Assembly: GCF_001447195.1 (NCBI RefSeq)
Contig: NZ_LFRI01000538.1
Location: 62,001-126,000 of the forward strand
Direction: 5' to 3'
DNA length: 64,000 bases
DNA from: Aquabacterium parvum
GTDB taxonomy: Bacteria > Pseudomonadota > Gammaproteobacteria > Burkholderiales > Burkholderiaceae_C
The notes beneath the pieces were generated by a model. The model had not been told where the DNA came from. It was given only the letters and a program-made list of their open reading frames with translations, and did not search any database. A program made the position numbers and the translations under genes. Shown here in pieces: positions 9,579 through 21,290 of the stretch. The number at the start of each line of letters is the position of its first letter. The first letter of the stretch is position 1.

Positions 9579-9592
9579 TTCAAACGTTTGAA
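9579..9592. promoter_or_regulatory. 14-bp perfect palindrome upstream of the MFS gene (candidate operator)
   Basis: TTCAAACGTTTGAA is a perfect palindrome in an AT-richer part of the gap between acs and the MFS gene. It is about 220 bases upstream of the MFS start and could be an operator for a dimeric regulator of the TetR or LacI kind. No regulator gene is adjacent. Confidence 0.4.
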
Positions 9593-9606
9593 TCACGGAC
9601 ACGACA

Positions 9607-9633
9607 AAACCCGCCCCACCTTTTCAGGCGGGC
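9607..9633 (-). terminator. acs terminator
   Basis: Read on the minus strand, CCCGCC and GGCGGG pair around an 11-base loop and are followed by four T. The hairpin lies just after the acs stop codon. The rest of the 299-base gap (9361-9659) holds the palindrome at 9579-9592 and presumably the MFS promoter, which was not recognised. Confidence 0.7.
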
Positions 9634-9659
9634 CGGATTTCATGCACGACGCGGCAGCG

Positions 9660-11642
9660 TCAGTTGCTCTTGGCGAGCTGCTCCAGGATCGCCGGGTTCT
9701 CCAGCGTCGAGGTGTCCTGGGTGACGTCCTCGCCCTTGGCGATCACACGCAGCAGGCGCCGCATGATCTTGCCGGAGCGGGTCTTGGGCAGGTTGTCGCC
9801 AAAGCGGATGTCCTTGGGCTTGGCGATCGGGCCTATCTCCTGACCGACGTGGTTGCGCAACTCGTTGGCGAGCTTCTTGGCCTCTTCGCCTTCCGGACGG
9901 GGGCGCTTGAGCACCACGAAGGCACAAATGGCTTCGCCGGTGAGGTCATCCGGGCGCCCGACCACGGCGGCTTCGGCCACCAGCGGGTGCGACACCAGCG
10001 CAGACTCGATCTCCATCGTGCCCATGCGGTGCCCCGAGACGTTGAGCACGTCGTCGATGCGGCCGGTGATGGTGAAGTAGCCCGTTTGCGCGTCGCGGAT
10101 GGCGCCGTCGCCCGCCAGGTAGTACTTGCCACCGAAGTCAGCCGGGTAGTAGCTCTTCTTGAAGCGCTCGGCGTCGCCCCAGATGTTGCGGATCATCGAA
10201 GGCCAGGGCTTGCGCACCACCAGCACGCCACCCTGCCCCCACGGCACTTCCTTGCCGGTCTCGTCGACCACGGCAGCGTCGATGCCAGGGAAAGGCAGCG
10301 AGCACGAACCGGGCGTGAGCGCATGGGCGCCGGGCAGCGGCGTGATCATGTGGCCACCGGTTTCGGTCTGCCAGAAGGTGTCGACGATGGGGCAGCGGCC
10401 GCCACCGATCTCGCGGTGGTACCACTCCCAGGCGGCCGGGTTGATGGGCTCGCCCACCGTGCCCAGCAGGCGCAGGCTGGTGAGGTCGAAGTTGCGCGGG
10501 TGCACTTCGGCAGCCGACTCGGCGGCCTTGATGAGCGCGCGGATGGCGGTCGGCGCCGTGTAGAAGATCGTGACCTTGTGCTTTTCGAGCATGCGCCAGA
10601 AGCGCGCGGCATCCGGGTAGGTGGGCACGCCTTCGAACACGAGCTGCGTGCCGCCGTTGGCCAGCGGGCCGTAAGCCACGTACGTGTGGCCCGTGACCCA
10701 GCCGATGTCGGCCGTGCACCAGAAGACGTCCGACGGCTTGTAGTCGAAGGTCCACTTCATGGTCAGCGCCGCGTGCAACAGGTAGCCGCCAGTGCTGTGC
10801 TGCACGCCCTTGGGCTTGCCGGTGGAGCCCGAGGTGTAGAGCAGGAACAGCGGGTGCTCGGCCTCGACCCACTCGGGTGCGCAGTAAGCTGGCTGCGCGG
10901 CCATGACCTCGTGCATCCACACGTCGCGGCCGGCGTTGAAAGCCACCTTGCCGCCGGTGCGGCGGAAAACAATGACCTGCTTGATGCTGTCGCAGCCACC
11001 CATGCCGAGGGCCTCGTCGACGATGGCCTTGAGCGGCAGGGTCTTGCCGCCACGCACCTGCTCGTCGGCGGTGATGACCATGACGGCGCCAGCGTCCTCG
11101 ATGCGGTCACGCAGGCTCTGGGCCGAGAAGCCGCCGAAAACGACGGAGTGGGTGGCGCCAATGCGAGCGCAGGCCTGCATGGCCACGACGCCCTCGACCG
11201 ACATGGGCAGGTACAGCACCACGCGATCGCCCTTTTTCACACCTTGTGCTTTCAGGGCATTGGCCAGTTGGCAGACGCGGGCCAGCAGGTCGCGGTAGGA
11301 CACCTGGCTGACCTGGCCGTCGTCGGCCTCGAAGATGATGGCTGTGCGGTCTCCAAGACCGGCCTCGACGTGTCGGTCAAGGCAGTTGTACGAGGCGTTG
11401 ATGAGGCCGTCGTCGAACCACTTGTAGAACGGGGCGTTGCTCTCGTCGAGCGCCCGGGTGAAGGGCTTGTGCCAGCTGAGGAATTCCTTGGCGAGGCGGC
11501 CCCAGTAGGCCGTGTGGTCTTGCTGGGCTTCGTCGACCAGCTTGTCGTAGGCTTGCCGGCTGCCGATGTGTGCGGCTTGGGCGAAAGCGGAGGGCGGGGG
11601 GTAGAGGTCGTGGGTCGGGTTGTTGGTTTGATTGCCAGTCAT
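9660..11642 (-). CDS. acs: Acetyl-CoA synthetase (AMP-forming)
   Basis: Acs activates acetate to acetyl-AMP and then acetyl-CoA. The 660-residue protein carries the AMP-binding P-loop [11 protein letters not shown] (269-279), the [10 protein letters not shown] motif (421-430), the [13 protein letters not shown] hinge region (527-539) and the C-terminal SGKIMRR with catalytic Lys625, the residue that family members regulate by acetylation. The ATG at 11642 is preceded by AGGAG and gives a normal length; the frame runs 11 codons further upstream without such a site. Acs and the following MFS carrier may together handle acetate. A divergent UPF0114 gene starts 143 bases upstream. Confidence 0.97.
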   Translation of the reverse strand: MTGNQTNNPTHDLYPPPSAFAQAAHIGSRQAYDKLVDEAQQDHTAYWGRLAKEFLSWHKPFTRALDESNAPFYKWFDDGLINASYNCLDRHVEAGLGDRTAIIFEADDGQVSQVSYRDLLARVCQLANALKAQGVKKGDRVVLYLPMSVEGVVAMQACARIGATHSVVFGGFSAQSLRDRIEDAGAVMVITADEQVRGGKTLPLKAIVDEALGMGGCDSIKQVIVFRRTGGKVAFNAGRDVWMHEVMAAQPAYCAPEWVEAEHPLFLLYTSGSTGKPKGVQHSTGGYLLHAALTMKWTFDYKPSDVFWCTADIGWVTGHTYVAYGPLANGGTQLVFEGVPTYPDAARFWRMLEKHKVTIFYTAPTAIRALIKAAESAAEVHPRNFDLTSLRLLGTVGEPINPAAWEWYHREIGGGRCPIVDTFWQTETGGHMITPLPGAHALTPGSCSLPFPGIDAAVVDETGKEVPWGQGGVLVVRKPWPSMIRNIWGDAERFKKSYYPADFGGKYYLAGDGAIRDAQTGYFTITGRIDDVLNVSGHRMGTMEIESALVSHPLVAEAAVVGRPDDLTGEAICAFVVLKRPRPEGEEAKKLANELRNHVGQEIGPIAKPKDIRFGDNLPKTRSGKIMRRLLRVIAKGEDVTQDTSTLENPAILEQLAKSN

Positions 11643-11785
11643 GGCAGGGCTCCTGATGGACGGTGCTTGTGGCACACGCTTGTCGAATTGGCCGGGCGGT
11701 TACGCTTTGGGCGTTCACCTTGCCAATCCAAGACCATGCTACTAACTCTAGAATTTGTTACTTCGGAATTACCCCCAAGGTCAGC

Positions 11786-12388
11786 ATGAAACCGACCCAG
11801 CCCCCCAAAAAGGTCAATGCCTTGTCTTCTTTTATTTTTGCCAGCCGTTGGCTGCAATTGCCGCTTTATATCGGTCTGATCCTGGCCCAGTGCGTGTACG
11901 TGTTCCATTTCTGGGTGGAATTGGTTCACTTGATCGAGGCAGCCTTTGGCAGCCAGGAAGCACTGCTGGCCATTTTCCATGCCACCGGCCAGCCCGCCGA
12001 CCACGGTCCCAAGCACCTCACCGAGACCACCATCATGCTGGTGGTGCTGGGCCTGATCGACGTGGTGATGATATCCAACCTGCTGATCATGGTGATCGTG
12101 GGTGGATACGAGACCTTTGTCTCGCGCATGAACCTCGATGATCACCCGGACCAGCCTGAATGGCTGGACCATGTGAACGCCTCGGTGCTCAAGGTCAAAC
12201 TGGCCACTGCCATCATCGGCATCTCTTCGATCCACCTGCTGAAAACCTTCATCAACGCGCAGAACTACACGGACAAGGTGCTGATCGCCCAGACCGTGAT
12301 CCACATCGCGTTCCTGTTCTCGGCCATGGCCATTGCCTACACCGACAAGCTGCTGCACCATGCCGCACCGGGGCACGAAAATCACTGA
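11786..12388 (+). CDS. UPF0114 (YqhA-like) inner-membrane protein
   Basis: A 200-residue protein of the UPF0114/TIGR00645 family with about four membrane helices (roughly 20-45, 78-105, 130-155 and 168-188). Family hallmarks include FASRWLQLPLYIGL near the N-terminus and KVKLATAIIGISSIHLLKTF in the third segment. The function is unknown. The ATG at 11786 gives MKPTQPPKKVNAL, the usual family start. DUF2062 follows after 12 bases, so the two probably share a transcript. Confidence 0.88.
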   Translation: MKPTQPPKKVNALSSFIFASRWLQLPLYIGLILAQCVYVFHFWVELVHLIEAAFGSQEALLAIFHATGQPADHGPKHLTETTIMLVVLGLIDVVMISNLLIMVIVGGYETFVSRMNLDDHPDQPEWLDHVNASVLKVKLATAIIGISSIHLLKTFINAQNYTDKVLIAQTVIHIAFLFSAMAIAYTDKLLHHAAPGHENH

Positions 12389-12400
12389 CGCCACCACACG

Positions 12401-12940
12401 ATGAGGACATCGCTTCGCAGGGCCGGCACGCTGACGCGCCGCAAGACCCGCACCAGTTGGGCCAAGGTGCGACGCCAGGCGCCCGGTAAGGACGAGATCC
12501 TGGCGTCGCCCTGGATGGCGCCGGTGCGGCCGCACCTGCAAGACGACCGCCTGTGGTGCCTGGATCGCCATGGCGTGGCGCGCGGGGTCGCCGCAGGGCT
12601 GTTCATGGGCTTGCTCATGCCGGTGGCACAGATCCTGTTCGCCGTGGCCGCCTCGGTGGTGGTGCGTGGCAACGTGCCGGTGAGCGCCGCCTGCACCCTG
12701 GTGACCAATCCACTGACGGTGCCGCCGATCTACTACGCCGCCTACCAGATCGGCGAGCGCGTGTTGCCAGACGCGCTGGACCTGAGCTGGCTGATGAGCG
12801 ACGCCACCCACTGGCTGGGCCAGGGCCTGAACTGGGCCATTGCGCACGGCACGCCCCTGATGACCGGCCTGTTGATGCTGGCCACAGCGAGCGCGGCACT
12901 GGGCTTCGCGACGGTTCACTTGCTCTGGCGACGAAACTGA
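12401..12940 (+). CDS. DUF2062 membrane protein
   Basis: A 179-residue protein whose central part matches DUF2062: a run of short hydrophobic segments with ARGVAAGLFMGLLMPVAQ, then CTLVTNPLTVPPIYYAAYQIGE, in which NPLT.PP is the family hallmark. The N-terminus is basic (RRAGTLTRRKTRTSWAKVRR). No biochemical role is established. It sits 12 bases after the UPF0114 gene and about 100 bases before fumarase, whose own promoter is not obvious. Confidence 0.85.
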   Translation: MRTSLRRAGTLTRRKTRTSWAKVRRQAPGKDEILASPWMAPVRPHLQDDRLWCLDRHGVARGVAAGLFMGLLMPVAQILFAVAASVVVRGNVPVSAACTLVTNPLTVPPIYYAAYQIGERVLPDALDLSWLMSDATHWLGQGLNWAIAHGTPLMTGLLMLATASAALGFATVHLLWRRN

Positions 12941-13042
12941 GCCGCAAAGCACTCGCTCCCCCTCGGCCAGACCTTGGCACAATGTCGGCTGTTTTTTGCC
13001 CCCACCACCCAGCCTCACTTTTGCCCCACAAAGGCCCCTGCC

Positions 13043-14569
13043 ATGACGACCATTCGCCACGACGACCTCGTTGAAAGCGTCGCAGCCGCGCTGCAATACA
13101 TCTCCTACTACCACCCGGCCGACTACATCGCCCACCTGGCGCGTGCTTACGAGCGCGAAGAGTCGCCCGCGGCGAAGGACGCCATTGCGCAGATCCTGAC
13201 CAACTCGCGCATGTGCGCCGAGGGCCATCGCCCCATCTGCCAGGACACCGGCATCGTCAACGTGTTCCTGAAGATCGGGATGGGCGTGAAGTGGGAAGGC
13301 TTCGGCGCCCGCAGCATTCAAGATGCGGTGGACGAAGGCGTGCGCCGTGGCTACAACAACCCGGACAACAAGCTGCGCGCCTCGGTGCTGAGCGACCCGA
13401 TCTTCGAGCGCAAGAACACCAAGGACAACACGCCGGCGGTGGTCTTCATGGAGCTGGTGCCTGGCGACAAGGTCGACGTGACGGTCGCGGCCAAGGGCGG
13501 CGGCTCGGAGAACAAGTCCAAGGTCTACATGCTCAACCCGTCCGACAACATCGTCGACTGGGTGCTGAAAACCGTGCCGACCATGGGCGCCGGCTGGTGC
13601 CCGCCTGGCATGCTGGGCATCGGCGTCGGTGGCACGGCCGAAAAGGCCGCGCTGCTGGCCAAAGAGTCGCTGATGGACGACATCGACATGTACGAGCTGC
13701 TCGAGCGCGGCCCGCAGAACAAGCTCGAAGAGCTGCGCATCGAGCTGTACGAGAAGGTCAACGCCCTGGGCATCGGCGCACAAGGCCTGGGCGGCCTGAC
13801 CACGGTGCTGGACGTCAAGATCAAGACCTACCCCACGCACGCGGCCTCCAAGCCCATCGCCATGATCCCGAACTGCGCGGCCACCCGCCACGCCCACTTC
13901 GTGATGGACGGCTCCGGCCCGGTTTACCTCGACCCGCCGAGCTTGGACCTGTGGCCCAACGTGCATTGGGCGCCCGACTACAACAAGTCCAAGCGCGTTG
14001 ACCTGAACACGCTGACCAAGGACGAAGTCGCCAGCTGGAAGCCGGGCCAGACCCTGCTGCTCAACGGCAAGATGCTGACCGGCCGCGACGCCGCTCACAA
14101 GCGCATCCAGGACATGCTGGCCAAGGGTGAGAAACTGCCCGTGGACTTCACCAACCGCGTCATCTACTACGTCGGCCCGGTCGACCCGGTGCGCGACGAG
14201 GTCGTCGGCCCCGCCGGCCCCACCACCGCCACCCGCATGGACAAGTTCACCGACATGATGCTGGAGAAGACCGGCCTCATCTCCATGGTGGGCAAGGCCG
14301 AGCGCGGCCCCGTCGCCATCGAGTCCATCAAGAAGCACAAGTCGGCTTACCTGATGGCCGTGGGCGGTTCGGCCTACCTGGTCTCCAAGGCCATCAAGGG
14401 CGCCAAAGTCGTGGGCTTCGAAGACCTGGGCATGGAAGCCATTTACGAGTTCGACGTGGTGGACATGCCCGTGACCGTGGCCGTGGACGCCGGCGGCACC
14501 AGCGCCCACATCGAAGGGCCCAAGACCTGGCAAGCCAAAATCGGCAAGATCCCGGTGACCGTGGCCTGA
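13043..14569 (+). CDS. Fumarate hydratase, class I (iron-sulfur)
   Basis: This enzyme interconverts fumarate and malate in the TCA cycle using a labile [4Fe-4S] cluster. The 508-residue chain has both the N-terminal (alpha) and C-terminal (beta) fumarase domains, as in FumA/FumB. Cluster cysteines are seen in RPICQDTG and PNCAATRHAHF, with a third likely in GAGWCPPGM; the beta domain contains GPTTATRMD. The ATG at 13043 gives MTTIRHDDLVES, matching the family; upstream in-frame codons are not conserved. Which E. coli isozyme it equals cannot be said. A strong terminator follows. Confidence 0.96.
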   Translation: MTTIRHDDLVESVAAALQYISYYHPADYIAHLARAYEREESPAAKDAIAQILTNSRMCAEGHRPICQDTGIVNVFLKIGMGVKWEGFGARSIQDAVDEGVRRGYNNPDNKLRASVLSDPIFERKNTKDNTPAVVFMELVPGDKVDVTVAAKGGGSENKSKVYMLNPSDNIVDWVLKTVPTMGAGWCPPGMLGIGVGGTAEKAALLAKESLMDDIDMYELLERGPQNKLEELRIELYEKVNALGIGAQGLGGLTTVLDVKIKTYPTHAASKPIAMIPNCAATRHAHFVMDGSGPVYLDPPSLDLWPNVHWAPDYNKSKRVDLNTLTKDEVASWKPGQTLLLNGKMLTGRDAAHKRIQDMLAKGEKLPVDFTNRVIYYVGPVDPVRDEVVGPAGPTTATRMDKFTDMMLEKTGLISMVGKAERGPVAIESIKKHKSAYLMAVGGSAYLVSKAIKGAKVVGFEDLGMEAIYEFDVVDMPVTVAVDAGGTSAHIEGPKTWQAKIGKIPVTVA

Positions 14570-14607
14570 GGCCCTCCCCTGCCCGAGCAGGGGAAGCCAC
14601 CACGACG

Positions 14608-14632
14608 AAGGGCCCCACCTGGGGCCCTTTTC
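14608..14632 (+). terminator. Fumarase terminator
   Basis: AAGGGCCCC and GGGGCCCTT form a 9-bp perfect stem with a 4-base loop, followed by TT. A second GC hairpin (CCCCTGC/GCAGGGG, about 14577-14594) lies just before it. Confidence 0.8.
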
Positions 14633-14735
14633 CATTTGACGGGACGATGAAAACTCGGCCTTGCACCCTAGGGATGGAAGAGTGCGCCTCGCAGGCCTAG
14701 CGTTGCAGCCTCCAAGCCAACAACGGGAGAGCGCC

Positions 14736-16070
14736 ATGTCGAACCTTGCCGCAGCGGACTTCCTGGCTCAGATCCAGGACCTGACGCCCGCCATCGAAGG
14801 CTTGCGCCTGGGCGAGTACAGCGATGTGCTCGACAGCCAGGGGAACCAGTACATCGACATCGTGATGGAAGGTGGCGGCACGCTGGGCTTGGCCCTGCTG
14901 GGCTACCTGCATGTGCTGGAACAGGTCGGCTTGCGCTTCATCGGCATTGGGGGCACGTCCGCAGGCGCCATCTCGGCGATCGCGCTCGCTGCTGCCAACC
15001 GCCCGGGCGAGCTCCGCGTCGAAAAGCTCATTGGCGCGCTGGCAAACATGCCCATGGCCGACTTCGTCGATGGTCACAAGGATGGCGACAAGGACGCCTT
15101 GACCGGGCTGCGCACCTGGCTCGATGACGACTCCAGCTCGATCAACAAGTTGTGGAAGGCCAGTCAGGTGCTGGATAACCTGCACGCCATCCATGCGCTC
15201 AACCGCGGCGAGGTCTTTCACCGCTGGATGGACAACTTGCTGCGCGACATGAACGGTGGCCAGCCGCTGACGGTGCAGCAGTTGCGCGTGCGCATGAACG
15301 ACCTGCCAGCCCTGCTGGTGAGCCCTCAAGCCGACCCCAGCGACTTTCACCACGTACCGGACGCTCCGATCTGGGAGGTGGTCAATGGCACGCGGGTCCT
15401 GCTTCGCCGGCACAACCCCGATCAACTGTGCGTGGTGGCCGCGGACATTTCCACCGAGACCAAGGTGCACTTGCCCCAGATGGCAGCGATGTACTGGCAT
15501 CAGCCCGACCAGGTGAACGTGGCCGACTTCGCGCGGGCGTCGATGTCGATCCCGGGCTTCTTCAGCACCTTCAAGGTGAAGTCCCTGCCTGCCGACGAAG
15601 CCCGCTCCCTTTGGCGTGGCCAGGAGTGGCCTGAGCGCTGCTATGAGGGCGACTTCCTGCCCGCCGTGCACCATTTCGTTGATGGGGGTGTGTTGTCCAA
15701 CTTTCCCATCGACGCCTTTCACATCAGAAACCGCGTGCCGTTGCGGCCAACCTTCGGCGTGAAACTGCAATGGGATGAACACAAGCACGACATCCCTGGC
15801 GTGATGAAGGTGTTCAGCCAGTCCTTCAACACCGCTCGCCACGCGATGGACGCCGAGTTCATCAAACAGAACCCCGACCACAGCAGGCTGGTCGCCTACA
15901 TCGACACCGAGGACATCAGCTGGCTGGACTTCGCGATGAACGACGAAACCAAGCTGCGCCTGTTTCGCATGGGTGCGCTGACCGCCGTCTCGTTCTTGCG
16001 CGGCTTCAACTGGCGCGACTACAAACGCGTTCGCCGCTCGCTGGCCGAGGCCTACACCTTGCGGGCGTGA
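14736..16070 (+). CDS. Patatin-like phospholipase
   Basis: A 444-residue lipid acyl hydrolase of the patatin family. The catalytic dyad is visible: Ser75 in the nucleophile elbow GTSAG (73-77), just after the oxyanion-hole glycines in EGGGTLGLAL (45-54), and Asp316 in FVDGGVLSNFP. No signal peptide or lipobox is seen, so it is probably cytosolic or peripheral. Bacterial relatives remodel membrane phospholipids or act as toxins; which applies is unknown. The ATG at 14736 follows GGGAGA. It is followed after 38 bases by a metallo-hydrolase that may act on related lipids, since that one resembles NAPE-phospholipase D. Confidence 0.88.
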   Translation: MSNLAAADFLAQIQDLTPAIEGLRLGEYSDVLDSQGNQYIDIVMEGGGTLGLALLGYLHVLEQVGLRFIGIGGTSAGAISAIALAAANRPGELRVEKLIGALANMPMADFVDGHKDGDKDALTGLRTWLDDDSSSINKLWKASQVLDNLHAIHALNRGEVFHRWMDNLLRDMNGGQPLTVQQLRVRMNDLPALLVSPQADPSDFHHVPDAPIWEVVNGTRVLLRRHNPDQLCVVAADISTETKVHLPQMAAMYWHQPDQVNVADFARASMSIPGFFSTFKVKSLPADEARSLWRGQEWPERCYEGDFLPAVHHFVDGGVLSNFPIDAFHIRNRVPLRPTFGVKLQWDEHKHDIPGVMKVFSQSFNTARHAMDAEFIKQNPDHSRLVAYIDTEDISWLDFAMNDETKLRLFRMGALTAVSFLRGFNWRDYKRVRRSLAEAYTLRA

Positions 16071-16108
16071 TGCCCGGCGCGCAGCGCGGTTGACCTGGCG
16101 CGCATAAG

Positions 16109-17200
16109 ATGCGCCGCATGAAGAACCCGCACTTCAACCCTGCAAAGAAGCATCACCGACCTGACGGTTTTCAGAACAATTACCAGTCGTTTCGGGGCAA
16201 GCGCTGGCACGAGCTCCTGCGCTGGCGTTGGGAGGCCTGGCGCGCGGGGCACCCAAAGCCCCTGCAACAGCCGATTCCAGTGGCAAAACCCGACCTGCCG
16301 TTCATCCACGCCAACGCCAAGGCCGGACTGGCCATGCAACCGGCGGCGACCTGGATCGGGCACATCACGGTGCTGCTGCAGGTGGGCGGGCTCAACATCC
16401 TGACCGACCCGGTGTTCTCCGAACGCTGTTTTCCGGTTCAATGGGCTGGGCCCAAGCGACACACGCCGCCGGGGCTGGCGCTCCACGAGCTGCCCCACAT
16501 CCACGTGGTGCTGCTGTCCCACAACCACTACGACCACCTCGATGACGGTTCGATGCAGGCCCTCAAACTGCAGGCCGGCGGCGCACCGCTGGTGATCTGC
16601 CCCCTGGGTCACAAGCACTGGTTCGCGCGGCGCGGCATGCACCGCGTGGTCGAGCTCGACTGGTGGGACACCCACGTGCTGGCAGCCACCGAGCACCGCG
16701 CCCGCATCCCGGTGACCTTGGTGCCGGCCCAGCACTGGTCGGCACGCACGGCAACGGATGCATTGCGCAGCCTCTGGGGTGGCTTCGTCATTCGTTCACC
16801 AGACTGTCACGTCTACTTCGCCGGGGACACGGGTTACTCGAAGGACTTCGTCGACATCCGCCGGCACTTTGCCCGCGACCACACACCGGAAAACGGTGGC
16901 GGCTTCGACCTCGCCTTGCTGCCCATCGGCGCATACGAGCCGCGCTGGTTCATGAAGGACCAGCACGTGAACCCCGGTGAGTCGGTTCAGATCTTTCACG
17001 ACATCGGCTGCAAACGGGCGCTGGCGGTGCACTGGGGCACGTTTCAACTCACGGATGAGGCACTGGACGAGCCGCTCAGGGCCCTGGCTCGTGCATTGCA
17101 CGCCCACGCCTTGCCCAGCGAGCGTTTCAAGGCCGCAGCGATCGGCGAGACGTGGCGCATCCCGCAGCGCGTTCGCAAGCACGAGGCCACTGAACCATGA
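16109..17200 (+). CDS. Metallo-beta-lactamase-fold hydrolase (NAPE-PLD-like)
   Basis: A 363-residue protein with the MBL zinc motif HNHYDH (138-143), later HW and FAGDTGYSKDF for the third metal ligand, and a terminal histidine in ALAVHWGTFQLT. This order, with a long N-terminal lead and the DPVFSERCFPVQWAGPKR segment, is that of NAPE-phospholipase-D-like and UlaG-like hydrolases. Substrate unknown; a lipid phosphodiesterase is plausible next to the patatin gene. A second ATG at 16118 is an alternative start, as neither has a good ribosome site. Its stop overlaps the ATG of the VanZ-like remnant. Confidence 0.83.
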   Translation: MRRMKNPHFNPAKKHHRPDGFQNNYQSFRGKRWHELLRWRWEAWRAGHPKPLQQPIPVAKPDLPFIHANAKAGLAMQPAATWIGHITVLLQVGGLNILTDPVFSERCFPVQWAGPKRHTPPGLALHELPHIHVVLLSHNHYDHLDDGSMQALKLQAGGAPLVICPLGHKHWFARRGMHRVVELDWWDTHVLAATEHRARIPVTLVPAQHWSARTATDALRSLWGGFVIRSPDCHVYFAGDTGYSKDFVDIRRHFARDHTPENGGGFDLALLPIGAYEPRWFMKDQHVNPGESVQIFHDIGCKRALAVHWGTFQLTDEALDEPLRALARALHAHALPSERFKAAAIGETWRIPQRVRKHEATEP

Positions 17201-17392
17201 TTCGTGTCGTGCCTACCGCGTTGTTGATGGCCTTGATCGCGTGGGTGATCGCGCAGACCAACCGTGTCTGAGCTGTTCACCGCGACCCGGTCACCAGACC
17301 TCCTGGACGTCCTGGCGAACCTGCTGGGGGTGATCGCCTTCAGCTTGCTGGGTCGCAAACTGGCGAAGCGACAAGGGTGGTTGCGCGGCTGA
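17197..17392 (+). pseudogene. VanZ-like gene remnant, truncated and frameshifted
   Basis: Two short reading frames join to give the end of a VanZ-type protein. The first (17197-17271, 24 residues) is one hydrophobic helix, PTALLMALIAWVIAQT, starting at an ATG that overlaps the previous stop. The second (17264-17392) continues in another frame as VSELFTATRSPDLLDVLAN, LLGVIAF and a basic end. The E..f...R.pdllDvlaN.lG pattern is the VanZ hallmark. The N-terminal half is missing and a frameshift lies near 17264-17271, so this is probably a decayed gene. Alternatively the first frame could be a functional 24-residue membrane peptide. The rest of the 318-base gap holds only a terminator. Confidence 0.45.
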
Positions 17393-17476
17393 GCTCCGCT
17401 GACACCGCACGCAACACCCGTGTGCGTGAAACCTGGATGCAAAAGCGCTCAAGTAAAGGACCGGTCATCACCATGA

Positions 17477-17501
17477 AAAAAGCCACCCGAAGGTGGCTTT
17501 T
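17477..17501. terminator. Bidirectional terminator beside the PEP-CTERM gene
   Basis: AAAAGCCACC and GGTGGCTTTT pair around a short CGAA loop, with A/T runs on both sides. It would end the minus-strand PEP-CTERM gene as well as plus-strand transcription from the lipase/hydrolase pair. Confidence 0.75.
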
Positions 17502-17518
17502 GGTGGGCACGCTGCCAA

Positions 17519-18454
17519 TCAGCGCGCGCGACGACGGGCCACGGCCATCAGACCCAGGCCAGCCAGGGCCAGGGCCCATGTGCCGGGTTCGGGCACCGGG
17601 GTCAGGTTGATCGGCAGGGCCGTGGAAGCGCGGCCACCGATCTGAGCGCCGATGTTGAAGTAGGCTGTCTGCTCGGTGTTGCTGGTGTTGGCGAACACGG
17701 CGTAGAACTGACGCGAGTCACTGAGGGTCTGCTCGTAAGCAGGCACCACGACCGTCGAGTAGATGGGGTGGTTGTACCAATCCGGCTTCGAGTAGTCGTA
17801 GCCTTGGTAGGTCTGGTAGCTGTACTCACCACGCGCGTTGGCGTTGATGCTCAGGTTGTTGTTGGAGTTGCCAGAGACCGAGCCGGCCGGCGTCGGCAGG
17901 CTGTAGCTGAGGTTCATCCAGGTCGACGACGAGGCCGACTCGGTGTAGTCGCAGTAGTAAGAGGTTGTGCAGGCAGAAGGATTGGTCGCAGAAGCTTTGA
18001 CCAGGGCGTCGGCCGTGATGATCAACACCGACTGGGCCGACAGCTTGATGCTGCCGTTGTAGTAGTAGCTGCTGCCGTTGCTGCTGACAGAGGCGCTGTA
18101 AGACGTGCCGGGGCCACCCGCCTCGCCCTGAACCGACAGGCTGTTCAGGCCGACCGACAGGCTGGCGGAGACCGTGTCCAGGTCACCGGAGGCCGTCTTG
18201 GTGTAGGTGCCCAGCCCGTTGCGGCTGTAGTTGTACGACTCGCTCGCAGACTGCGAGGAATCGGCGAGGTTGAACGACAGGGAGCCAGGCAGGCTGGCCA
18301 GGCTGAAGCCACTCACGGAAGCGTCCGTGGGGGTCAGGTCGATCACTTGGAACTGGATGTTGCTGATCGAGGCCGAGGCCGAAGACGCTGCGAACGCGGG
18401 AAGGGTGGCGGCGACGAGGGCACAAGCCAGGGCGACCGAACGAATGCGGATCAT
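17519..18454 (-). CDS. PEP-CTERM sorting-domain protein (exported)
   Basis: A 311-residue secreted protein rich in Ser, Asn and Tyr, unlike its neighbours. It starts with a signal peptide (MIRIRSVALACALVAATLPAFA). It ends with a PEP-CTERM signal: VPEPGTW, a hydrophobic stretch ALALAGLGLMAV and a basic tail RRRAR. Such tails are processed by EpsH/XrtA exosortases in bacteria that make exopolysaccharide; no exosortase gene is in the window. The middle has many Ser/Tyr/Asn repeats suggesting a beta-rich surface protein, and a likely disulfide (CTTSYYCDYTE). The ATG at 18454 has GGAGG just upstream. The function of the mature part is unknown. Confidence 0.92.
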   Translation of the reverse strand: MIRIRSVALACALVAATLPAFAASSASASISNIQFQVIDLTPTDASVSGFSLASLPGSLSFNLADSSQSASESYNYSRNGLGTYTKTASGDLDTVSASLSVGLNSLSVQGEAGGPGTSYSASVSSNGSSYYYNGSIKLSAQSVLIITADALVKASATNPSACTTSYYCDYTESASSSTWMNLSYSLPTPAGSVSGNSNNNLSINANARGEYSYQTYQGYDYSKPDWYNHPIYSTVVVPAYEQTLSDSRQFYAVFANTSNTEQTAYFNIGAQIGGRASTALPINLTPVPEPGTWALALAGLGLMAVARRRAR

Positions 18455-18524
18455 GCTTTCCTCCTGTTGGAATCGATACATTTGCGGGAGAAATGTAAAG
18501 GCAACCGAAGGGGCTGAGGCTCGG

Positions 18525-18563
18525 CCAAAAAGCCGAACCCCGCGCTTGGAGGAGAGCGCGGGG
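18525..18563 (-). terminator. clpB terminator
   Basis: On the minus strand, CCCCGCGCT and AGCGCGGGG form a 9-bp stem with an 8-base loop. TTCGGCTTTTT follows, giving a short U-run. Confidence 0.6.
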
Positions 18564-18577
18564 GGGGGTGATTCGCG

Positions 18578-21175
<2,598 letters not shown>

Positions 21176-21226
21176 GGGGCTCTCCTGGTGTGCTGAGGCC
21201 GAGTTGATCAGCCGATTGCTGCGCAG

Positions 21227-21252
21227 ATGGAGGGCACGAGGCGGTTTTCAAG
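21227..21252 (-). promoter_or_regulatory. Sigma-32 (RpoH) promoter of clpB
   Basis: On the minus strand, CTTGAA (21252-21247) is a perfect -35 element. Fourteen bases later CTCCAT (21232-21227) matches the RpoH -10 consensus CCCCAT at five of six positions. The predicted leader to the clpB ATG is about 45 bases. clpB is a classical RpoH target. Confidence 0.75.
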
Positions 21253-21290
21253 CCCCGGCCGCGGCCCAGGCACCTCAGGTTTGCGCCAGA

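Noticed and set aside
11660-11690. TGGCAC...TTGT resembling a sigma-54 promoter near acs
   Set aside because: The GG to GC spacing is not ten bases and no enhancer-binding protein or site is nearby.
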